Source of the DNA: Candidatus Eiseniibacteriota bacterium
GTDB lineage: Bacteria > Arandabacterota > Arandabacteria > Arandabacterales > Arandabacteraceae
Direction of reading: 5' to 3'
DNA: 8,927 bases
NCBI GenBank assembly: GCA_030592245.1
Contig: JAUVJV010000060.1
Location: 1 to 8,927, forward strand
Both the position numbers and the translations under genes were made by a program. Positions 1 to 5,558 of the stretch are shown here, in pieces (positions within the stretch are counted from its first letter, which is position 1; each line of letters opens with the position of its first letter). The notes beneath the pieces are model-generated. The model ran no database searches. It was not told where the DNA came from and worked only from the letters and a program-made list of their open reading frames with translations.

Positions 1-505
1 CCCGCATCAGTCCGAAGACCTCGGCAAGAGTAGCTACCCCATATACGGGACGGTCGGTACAGATGGCGGCTTCACGCGCATTAGTCGCGGGGACGATAAT
101 GCCTTTCAGGTCCATGCCATTGGATGCAGACACCATGCAGAGTGTGCCCCGAATCGACTTCACTTGTCCATCCAACGAAAGCTCGCCCATTACCAGGTAG
201 CGCGATGCTTCCTGAGTGGGCACTTGCCCGCTTGCCGCCCCCATGCCGACTGCAAGGGGAAGGTCGAAACTCGTACCCACCTTCCTGAGAGTAGCCGGGG
301 CCAAGTTCACGGTTATCCGGTCATGCGGCACATCGAACCCGCTGTTCTTCATGGCTGACTTGACGCGAAAGCGGCTCTCACGGACTTCCTCTGATGGCAA
401 ACCCACCATGTCAAAGCGGGGCATACCGAAGACAATGTCGACTTCCACATCCACCGCGATGCCATCGATCCCGATGATGCTCGCAGTGAGCACCCTGGCA
501 AGCAT
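1..505 (-). CDS. comM: ComM/YifB family Mg-chelatase-like protein, N-terminal part (3' end outside window)
   Basis: This reading frame of 168 codons runs off the left edge, so only the N-terminal Lon-protease-like (ChlI-type) domain is present. The AAA+ helicase core and C-terminal domain of this roughly 500-residue family would lie outside. Visible family signatures are GMPRFDMVGLP (residues 27-37), RESRFRVKSAMKNSGF (42-57), DRITVNLAPATLRK (62-75) and SFDLPLA (79-85), followed by a GELSLDGQVKSIRG segment. Known ComM proteins are hexameric helicases that drive branch migration during natural transformation and recombination. A role in DNA uptake here is inferred from the family only. The ATG at 503-505 is chosen because GGGGGAG lies just upstream (510-516), and the family normally starts at this LARV-like segment. 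A good promoter sits at 555-583. The gene follows a minus-strand operon but appears to be transcribed separately. Confidence 0.93.
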   Translation of the reverse strand, partial: MLARVLTASIIGIDGIAVDVEVDIVFGMPRFDMVGLPSEEVRESRFRVKSAMKNSGFDVPHDRITVNLAPATLRKVGTSFDLPLAVGMGAASGQVPTQEASRYLVMGELSLDGQVKSIRGTLCMVSASNGMDLKGIIVPATNAREAAICTDRPVYGVATLAEVFGLMR

Positions 506-554
506 ACGTCTCCCCCGTCAAGTTATGGGTGGAGGCATACAAGCGAGCACTGTG

Positions 555-583
555 ATTATGGAGTTTCTTCTGGTACCAATCAA
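555..583 (-). promoter_or_regulatory. Putative sigma70-type promoter of comM
   Basis: On the minus strand, TTGATT (578-583) and CATAAT (555-560) are separated by exactly 17 bases. They match the consensus -35 and -10 boxes at 4/6 and 5/6 positions. Transcription would start near 548, leaving a leader of roughly 43 nt before the comM ATG with its GGGGGAG site. It lies between the palindromic repeat and comM, which suggests comM has its own transcript. Confidence 0.5.
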
Positions 584-595
584 GGAATCAACATA

Positions 596-688
596 TGAGG
601 TCGGGTCGCGAATTGTGAATTCACAGTTGGGGTCAGGTACCGATTTGTGAATTCACAAATCGGTACCTGACCCCAGGATTGTGAATTT
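596..688. repeat. Palindromic, partly tandem repeat (REP-like element) with a perfect 48-bp palindrome
   Basis: Bases 628-675 form a perfect palindrome with no spacer. Each 24-base arm begins TGGGGTCAGGTACC and the two meet at TGTGAATTCACA. Immediately to the left, 596-627 is a degenerate tandem copy of 628-659 (25 of 32 positions identical, period 32 bp). A third trace of the TTGTGAATT core lies at 680-688, so the core occurs near 612-622, 644-654 and 678-688. In RNA or single-stranded DNA the block could fold into a hairpin of more than 20 bp. From memory, repeats starting GGGGTCAGGT or GGGGTCAGAC are seen in many genomes near IS200-like/REP-associated transposase genes; that link is inference. 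No T-run follows the hairpin, so it is not a classical intrinsic terminator, although it could protect the 3' end of the upstream operon's mRNA. Confidence 0.85.
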
Positions 689-702
689 GGCTTTGGTTCC
701 GG

Positions 703-1431
703 CTATATGAGATCCCACTTGGCGAGGACTTCTCTTATGATGCCCGTGGTCTTGCTGGTCACGGCATCGAAGTAGGCCTTGCACTTGTCCTCATCGAAGT
801 TGAGCGACGAATCACCCTCGGTATAGATGATGATGGAACCCGGAACCGGATAGGCCGCATAAGCCCGCGAGTAGAAGGCGACCTGCTTCTCATCATAGAG
901 GTCCTTCCTCACAAGGGAACTGTCTATGGCCATCACGGCCGCGGTCTCATCCGAACCACCGTGCCCCCCTTCGCGCTCAAGGTGCTTATTGCGTACCTCG
1001 TCGGTGTCGACCCACCACTCCACCAGCATGGTCCTGGCGCGCGTCTTACGGCTTGTGGCGAAGAGGGCGTCTTTAAGCTCGTTGGTCTGGCCCCCGTGGC
1101 CATTCAAGGCGATGATCTTCCGGAAACCATTCGCCGCAAGCCCTTCGAGGATATCGGCCATATAGGCCTTGAACACCTCAGGTGTAATGGTGATGGTACC
1201 CGGATGTCCTGCCAGCCCCCGCGTTATGCCGTAGTTTACCGTGGGGGCTATCAGGGCGTCTATCTCCTCTGCGATGGGCACAGCCATGGCCTCAGGGATT
1301 ATGTTGTCTGTCCCCAGGGGCGTCACCCCGTGGGCCTCGATTGTGCCCACGGGCACAATGACGGTGTCGATCTTCTCCGGGACGATCTTCTTGTGTTCCC
1401 GATGATTCAGGTACTGCAGCCGTCGCTCCAT
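703..1431 (-). CDS. Creatininase-family metallohydrolase (creatinine amidohydrolase-like)
   Basis: The 242-residue product matches the creatininase family in length and motifs. It has IEAHGVTPLGTD (residues 31-42, with metal-binding candidates E32, H34 and D42), LNGHGG (109-114, H112) and GHGGSDET (156-163, E162 at the position of the family's HxGExET acidic residue). All expected ligands of the di-metal site are therefore present. Family members hydrolyse cyclic or linear amide bonds: creatinine, the pyrimidine FAPy intermediate in riboflavin-related pathways, or the MftA peptide (MftE). The motifs do not tell these apart, and no creatine or mycofactocin genes are nearby. There is no signal peptide, so it should be cytoplasmic. 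It is the last gene of the DUF2914-M16 unit, 58 bp after the M16 stop, and its start is supported by AAGAGG about 9 nt upstream. True creatininase activity is unproven. Confidence 0.9.
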   Translation of the reverse strand: MERRLQYLNHREHKKIVPEKIDTVIVPVGTIEAHGVTPLGTDNIIPEAMAVPIAEEIDALIAPTVNYGITRGLAGHPGTITITPEVFKAYMADILEGLAANGFRKIIALNGHGGQTNELKDALFATSRKTRARTMLVEWWVDTDEVRNKHLEREGGHGGSDETAAVMAIDSSLVRKDLYDEKQVAFYSRAYAAYPVPGSIIIYTEGDSSLNFDEDKCKAYFDAVTSKTTGIIREVLAKWDLI

Positions 1432-1433
1432 AT

Positions 1434-1502
1434 GTTCCTACCTCTTGCTGCTAGCTCCTACTTCTACTATTCGTTCCTACCTCTTGTTCCTAGTTCATAC
1501 TC
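1434..1502. repeat. Imperfect direct duplication between the M16 and creatininase genes
   Basis: GTTCCTACCTCTTG occurs at 1434-1447 and again at 1473-1486, a 39-bp spacing. Similarity continues beyond it, with 25 of 30 positions matching between 1434-1463 and 1473-1502. On the minus strand each copy carries AAGAGGTAGGAAC. The left copy supplies the creatininase ribosome binding site, and the right copy covers the stop codon and last codons of the M16 gene. Shorter TTCCTA-like echoes at 1455 and 1487 give the stretch a simple-repeat look. Confidence 0.75.
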
Positions 1503-4093
1503 GTCTGGTACTCGTCCGCATCGGGCCTTATCATGATCGTGGCGGACTCATTGAGATACTTATTGGCCACCTCGCGCACGTCTTCCTTGGTTATCGCATT
1601 GATCTTCTGCTTGAAGTCTACCCTGTGATCATAACCCAACCCCAGGACCTCATACTGTGAAGCCAGATTGGCCTGGGCGGATATGGTCTGCGAGTAGTAG
1701 AGATCCTGCATTAGGTTACAGATGCGCTTGGCGTTTTCCAACTCCTCGTCGGTGACGTACTCATTCTTTATCTTGTCCACTTTCTCATTGATGATCACAA
1801 GCGCGGTGTCCGCGGTCTCGGGCTGGGTCGCGGCAATGACGGCGAAATAGCCCTTACCCTGAAACACAGCGTTCCAGGCGTGCACCAGGTAGACAAGCTG
1901 CTGGCCTCTAAGGGTACCGTGCAGCCAGCCGCCGGGGTAGCCTATGCCTGAGATCACGCCGTCCAAGACTCTCATGGCATACCAGTCTTCATGGTCCGCG
2001 CGCCTGCTGGGGTAGCCCATGAAGATGACGGCCTGCTGCCGTTCTGTGGGCTCCACGCTCATGATGTCCTGCTCGAGGCCCGCCCAGTCGGCCACTTCCG
2101 GCACCTCAGGGCCCTTCCGCTTGAACCGCGAGAAGGCCTTGTTCACGGCAGCCTCGGCATAGTCACGGTCGACATCACCGAATACGGCAAGCACCATATT
2201 ACCCGGGGTGCAGTAATCAGCATAGAGATCGAAAACCTCATCGCGGGTCAGACTCTCAACCGAGGGCTGCTCACCCCTGGGGTCCATCCCATAGACGTGA
2301 TCCTGGTAGAGGGCCTTCCGCATCCGGACTTCGGCATCGTCCTGCCAATCGTCGTTCCGGCTCATCAGGATGGACAGGACGTTCTGCTGCTCGCGCTCGA
2401 ATTCATCCATCGCGAAGGTCGAATTCATCAGGACATCCGCGAAGATTTTCAGGCCGTCATCGAAGTTCTCGCCCAGGACATCCATGCTGCAGGTGAAGTA
2501 ATCTTCCGCTGCTCCCGAATAGAGCCTGCCACCCATGCCGTCCACTTCCTCGGCTATGGCCTCAGCGGAGCGCTTCCTGGTACCTCTCCTCAGCATCCGA
2601 GACATGATGTAGAAGGCCCCATTGCTGGAAGGATCCTCCAAGGCGCTCCCGCCCCGGAAGTAGGCTCTCAAATGCACCAGGGGCACGCTGTGGTCTTCTT
2701 TAAGAAGCAGCGTCGCACCATTGTTCATGGTCTTCTTCTCAACCACCGAAGTCTCCACGGTCTCCACCACTTTCTCGGCTTCGGCAACCACAGAGCCGAT
2801 AGGCTTAAGCACCCCTACCGTCATCGCATCATCATTGAAGTACTTATTGGCGACCCGTCTTATGTCCTCCTGGGTAACGGCCTTGATCCTCTCCAGGTAG
2901 TAGTCACTATAGTTGGGATTGCCGGCCCTTAAGACATCAATGCCTATTACGCCCGCCTGGTCGGCCACATCCTGGAAGCCGAAGGCCTGGTCGCTGGCTA
3001 TCTGCGTCTTGGCCTTCTCCAACTCCCTGGGGGTAACATACTCCTCGCGAAGCTGGTAGATCTCCACACGTATGGCCTCGCGCGCATCGGCAGCCTTCTC
3101 AAAGTCGCAGGTAACATGCGCGGTGAAATCCGCCGCCTCGTACTCGGGATTATACGAGCTGGCATCGACGGTGTGTACCAGGTCCAGCTCCTCCTTCACC
3201 TTGCGGTAGAGCCTGGAGCTGCGGCCGTCGCCCAGGATACGCGCTGCGACGTGGAGCGGATAGGTATCTTCATTGGTCAGCGAGACTGTCCGCCAGCCAA
3301 TCGTCATATAGGTCTGCTCGATGTCCATCTCATCTTCGACATACCGCATCCCCATCTGCTTGGGATCCACCGGAAGCAGGGGTATGTGGGGCGTCCTGAA
3401 AGGAAACTGGGAGAACGCCTCCTCGATCTTGGGCATCATCTCTGAGGCGTCAAAGTCGCCTACCGCAACCACGTGCATATTGGCGGGTACATACATACGC
3501 TCATAGTAAGTCACGAGATCTTCCCGGGTGGTCTCATTGAAGAGATCCAGATAACCGATGGTGGGGAAGTGCTCAGGATGGTTGACGAACATGGCCCCAT
3601 TATAGAGTTTTCCGATCACGCGCCGGGGCTCATCCTGCCCCATCGCGATCTCCCTCTGGATGACTCCCCGCTCTCTGTCCACCTCTTCCTGCCTCATCGC
3701 ACAGTTTAAGGTCCAGTCGGCAAGGAGATCAATCACGTGGTCCGCGTGCTCGGCAGAGGTGGCAACATAGTAACAGGTATGGTCACTCGTAGTGTAGGCA
3801 TTGCTCGCCCCACCGATCTCGTCCATTATCTTCTCGCCCTCGGCCTCGGTCCGCTTGTGCGTGGTCCCTCCCGAGACCAGGTGCTCAAGATTATGGGAGA
3901 TTCCCCTGCCGAGAAACTCATCCTCATAGATGCCCCCGGCACGGACATAGACCCGCATCGTAAACACCGGGGCATTCCGGTTCTCGGCCACATAGACCCG
4001 GAGCCCATTGGGCAGGATCTTGTGCTCGACTTCCAGGGCGAAAACCTGAACGGCGAGTAAGAGCATCACGCATACGCATACTGCTGCTTTCAT
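1490..4093 (-). CDS. Secreted two-domain M16 (pitrilysin-type) zinc peptidase
   Basis: The product has 867 residues and starts with a Sec signal peptide (hydrophobic residues 3-18, likely cleavage after VFA at 17-19). The N-terminal half carries the inverted zinc motif HNLEH (residues 67-71, E70 catalytic). The third ligand, E148, lies exactly 76 residues after the motif, inside ERGVIQREI, as in pitrilysin. The second half (from about residue 455) repeats the M16 fold, but YIMSR (495-499) replaces HxxEH. It keeps the LRGQQLVY segment (728-735) typical of the substrate-binding side. The architecture is one active and one inactive domain in a single chain, forming the usual clam-shell chamber that degrades peptides and small unfolded proteins, here in the periplasm or outside the cell. 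The ATG is fixed by a perfect AGGAGG (4100-4105) six bases upstream. It sits 21 bp after the DUF2914 stop, so the two are cotranscribed. The natural substrate is unknown. Confidence 0.95.
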   Translation of the reverse strand: MKAAVCVCVMLLLAVQVFALEVEHKILPNGLRVYVAENRNAPVFTMRVYVRAGGIYEDEFLGRGISHNLEHLVSGGTTHKRTEAEGEKIMDEIGGASNAYTTSDHTCYYVATSAEHADHVIDLLADWTLNCAMRQEEVDRERGVIQREIAMGQDEPRRVIGKLYNGAMFVNHPEHFPTIGYLDLFNETTREDLVTYYERMYVPANMHVVAVGDFDASEMMPKIEEAFSQFPFRTPHIPLLPVDPKQMGMRYVEDEMDIEQTYMTIGWRTVSLTNEDTYPLHVAARILGDGRSSRLYRKVKEELDLVHTVDASSYNPEYEAADFTAHVTCDFEKAADAREAIRVEIYQLREEYVTPRELEKAKTQIASDQAFGFQDVADQAGVIGIDVLRAGNPNYSDYYLERIKAVTQEDIRRVANKYFNDDAMTVGVLKPIGSVVAEAEKVVETVETSVVEKKTMNNGATLLLKEDHSVPLVHLRAYFRGGSALEDPSSNGAFYIMSRMLRRGTRKRSAEAIAEEVDGMGGRLYSGAAEDYFTCSMDVLGENFDDGLKIFADVLMNSTFAMDEFEREQQNVLSILMSRNDDWQDDAEVRMRKALYQDHVYGMDPRGEQPSVESLTRDEVFDLYADYCTPGNMVLAVFGDVDRDYAEAAVNKAFSRFKRKGPEVPEVADWAGLEQDIMSVEPTERQQAVIFMGYPSRRADHEDWYAMRVLDGVISGIGYPGGWLHGTLRGQQLVYLVHAWNAVFQGKGYFAVIAATQPETADTALVIINEKVDKIKNEYVTDEELENAKRICNLMQDLYYSQTISAQANLASQYEVLGLGYDHRVDFKQKINAITKEDVREVANKYLNESATIMIRPDADEYQTSMN

Positions 4094-4114
4094 CTCTAAC
4101 CTCCTCGGGTTGTT

Positions 4115-4543
4115 CTACTCCAGGCAGAACGTCCCGGAGTCGATTACTGTCCCATCCAGCTCAGTCACATCAACCTTCCATTTCCCCCGCAGTCCAGAGG
4201 TCATCTTCTTACTGCTCCACGTGCGCCACAGGGGTGATTTCACAGGAAGCTCGATGCTGGCCAGGTTACGATCTTCATAATACCACCTGTGTAGTACGGC
4301 GGTGGTACCGCTGGCCCCCACGATCCTGGTGAAACAGTAGACGCTGAAGATATCCGACGGGAAAGTATCCGCCGCAGCCACAGGGGTCATGCTGCTTACA
4401 CCGGCACAGAACACCATCTCACTGACCCTCAAGGCCGGCCCTCCGGCCTCTGCCGAGTCTTCCACGGCGGTCTGCGCCAGCGCAGGTGGCGTGGCTGCAA
4501 GCCAGAGCAATGTTACACCTATCACAAGCCTCGAGGTAAACAT
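4115..4543 (-). CDS. Secreted DUF2914 domain protein
   Basis: The product has 142 residues. A clear Sec signal peptide ends at ALA-Q (residues 21-24). The rest is a single DUF2914 domain, recognised by VLHRWYYE (83-90), WRTWSSKKM (106-114), GKWKVDV (120-126) and the closing DSGTFCLE. DUF2914 is a small beta-rich domain of unknown function, found alone or attached to membrane and peptidoglycan-related proteins. Three cysteines (46, 70, 140) in an exported protein could allow one disulfide. It is the first gene of the unit with the M16 peptidase and creatininase genes. The start is supported by GGGGAGGAG close upstream and a promoter at 4572-4600. No catalytic residues are evident; a binding, accessory or inhibitor role toward the peptidase is speculation. 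Confidence 0.88.
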   Translation of the reverse strand: MFTSRLVIGVTLLWLAATPPALAQTAVEDSAEAGGPALRVSEMVFCAGVSSMTPVAAADTFPSDIFSVYCFTRIVGASGTTAVLHRWYYEDRNLASIELPVKSPLWRTWSSKKMTSGLRGKWKVDVTELDGTVIDSGTFCLE

Positions 4544-4571
4544 GCTTCTCCTCCCCTAGGCATTTGATATC

Positions 4572-4600
4572 ACACTAAGGGTTGCGTGCGGCAATGTCAA
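4572..4600 (-). promoter_or_regulatory. Putative sigma70-type promoter of the DUF2914-M16-creatininase operon
   Basis: On the minus strand, a perfect -35 box TTGACA (4595-4600) is followed after 17 bases by TAGTGT (4572-4577), a weak -10 box. Transcription would begin near 4565, giving a leader of about 20 nt that contains the GGGGAGGAG ribosome binding site of the DUF2914 gene. The perfect -35 and ideal spacing make it the best candidate in this gap. Confidence 0.5.
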
Positions 4601-4672
4601 TACAGGTATGAGGCCCTGCCGGCGCGGGATTCCCGCCAGGCGACCCAGGCCTGACCGCTACCCCGCGGAGCG

Positions 4673-4756
4673 TTCTCACCACCTGAGGGCGTCTTCTCAC
4701 CACCTGAGGGCGTCTTCCCCCCGCGTGACTGCGTGTCTCACCGCTTGACTACGCCA
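4673..4756. repeat. Decaying 21-bp tandem repeat
   Basis: TTCTCACCACCTGAGGGCGT plus a final C occurs twice with no mismatch (4673-4693 and 4694-4714). A third unit at 4715-4735 keeps about 13 of 21 positions. A fourth from 4736, shifted by one base, keeps about 14 of 20. The degenerate last unit contains the -35 box of the exporter promoter. It may be a set of operator sites or merely a slippage-derived array. Confidence 0.75.
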
Positions 4757-4773
4757 CGGGCCTCCCATAGACT
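4745..4773 (+). promoter_or_regulatory. Putative sigma70-type promoter of the ABC exporter operon
   Basis: TTGACT (4745-4750) and TAGACT (4768-4773) are separated by 17 bases, matching 5/6 and 4/6 of the consensus boxes. The expected start point near 4780 falls right at the AAGGAG ribosome binding site (4781-4786). The leader would therefore be very short, and this lowers confidence. Confidence 0.4.
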
Positions 4774-4794
4774 CCTCTGGAAGGAGAACAAGGG

Positions 4795-5553
4795 ATGCTT
4801 AAGCTCAAGAATCTTACGAAGAAGTATGATGAATGTCTCGCGGTGGATAACCTCTCCCTGGAGGTTGGCCCGGGCCAGCTCTTCGGCTTCCTCGGTCCCA
4901 ACGGGGCAGGTAAGACCACCACGATCAAGATGATGTGCGGGCTCTTGAAGCCAACCGAGGGCAGTGTCCGGATCGGCGAGTATGATATCGGCTCATCCCC
5001 TCTCGAGGCCAAGGCCCTCCTGGGCCTGGTGCCGGATACGCCGGTACTCTATAAAAAGCTGACGGGCCGGGAATTCGTGCGGTTCGTGGGCGAGCTCTAC
5101 TCGGTCGATGCCGCCACCATCGAGAAGCGGACTGGGGACCTCTTGAGCCTCCTGGACATGACCGAGAGTGCGGACAAGATCATAGAGACATACTCCCATG
5201 GGATGAAACAGAAGGCCTCGATAATGGCCGCCCTGGTGCATGACCCCCAGGTCGTGATCCTGGATGAACCGACCTCGGGCCTCGACCCCCGGAGTGCCAA
5301 GATCGTGAAGGATGTCCTGAGGGCGCTATGCCGAATGGGCAAAACCGTTTTCATGTCCACTCACATCCTGGAGATCGCCGAGAGGGTATGCGACCGCGTG
5401 GGGATCATAAACGAGGGCAGGCTGGTCTCGGTCGGTTCGGTTCCCGAACTCAGGGAACAGTCGAGACAGAAAGGTGGAAGCCTGGAGGACATTTTCCTGG
5501 AATTGACCGGGGGACCGGAAGAGCAGGAAGTCATCAGGTTTCTTGAATCCTAA
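4795..5553 (+). CDS. ABC-2 type transporter ATP-binding protein
   Basis: The 252-residue protein is a single ABC ATPase domain. It has Walker A GPNGAGKTT (residues 34-42), signature YSHGMKQK (133-140, the SHGMKQ variant typical of ABC-2 exporters), Walker B VVILDEP with D157 and catalytic E158, D-loop SGLDP (161-165), and switch histidine H190 in MSTHILE. The Q-loop position reads LVPDTP (D81) instead of glutamine, a substitution common in this subfamily. It should dimerise in the cytoplasm and drive the permease encoded five bases downstream. AAGGAG (4781-4786) eight bases before the ATG supports the start. The exported substrate cannot be deduced: lipids, peptides, antibiotics or envelope components are all possible, and no adaptor or outer-membrane factor gene lies in the window. 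Confidence 0.95.
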   Translation: MLKLKNLTKKYDECLAVDNLSLEVGPGQLFGFLGPNGAGKTTTIKMMCGLLKPTEGSVRIGEYDIGSSPLEAKALLGLVPDTPVLYKKLTGREFVRFVGELYSVDAATIEKRTGDLLSLLDMTESADKIIETYSHGMKQKASIMAALVHDPQVVILDEPTSGLDPRSAKIVKDVLRALCRMGKTVFMSTHILEIAERVCDRVGIINEGRLVSVGSVPELREQSRQKGGSLEDIFLELTGGPEEQEVIRFLES

Positions 5554-5558
5554 AAAAG

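Larger units (their letters stand above)
4544..4794. other. Divergent intergenic region with two opposed promoters and a repeat
   Basis: This 251-bp gap separates the leftward DUF2914 operon from the rightward ABC exporter operon. It holds a promoter at each end (4572-4600 and 4745-4773) and a 21-bp tandem repeat array (4673-4756). Between them is a GC-rich, imperfect hairpin around 4621-4637 (GGCG paired with CGCC across a short loop). No open reading frame or RNA gene was recognised in it. Confidence 0.6.

Noticed and set aside
216..650. A plus-strand frame of 144 codons across the comM start and the palindrome
   Set aside because: It is a shadow of comM that ends within the repeat. The minus-strand comM frame has strong family motifs.
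614..657. CRP/FNR-like operator sites (TGTGAATTCACA twice)
   Set aside because: The two half-sites TGTGA and TCACA are only two bases apart instead of six, and the motif is better explained as the core of the palindromic repeat.
596..675. CRISPR-like array, from the 32-bp repeat period
   Set aside because: There are no unique spacers between units. The copies abut directly and one is inverted.
961..1536. A 191-codon plus-strand frame opposite the creatininase gene
   Set aside because: It is antisense to a gene with all family metal-ligand motifs, and it runs across the intergenic repeats with no plausible ribosome binding site.
1991..2932. A 313-codon plus-strand open frame opposite the M16 gene
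   Set aside because: Its translation has no recognisable motif and lies entirely antisense to a clear M16 peptidase. It is explained by the codon bias of GC-rich DNA.
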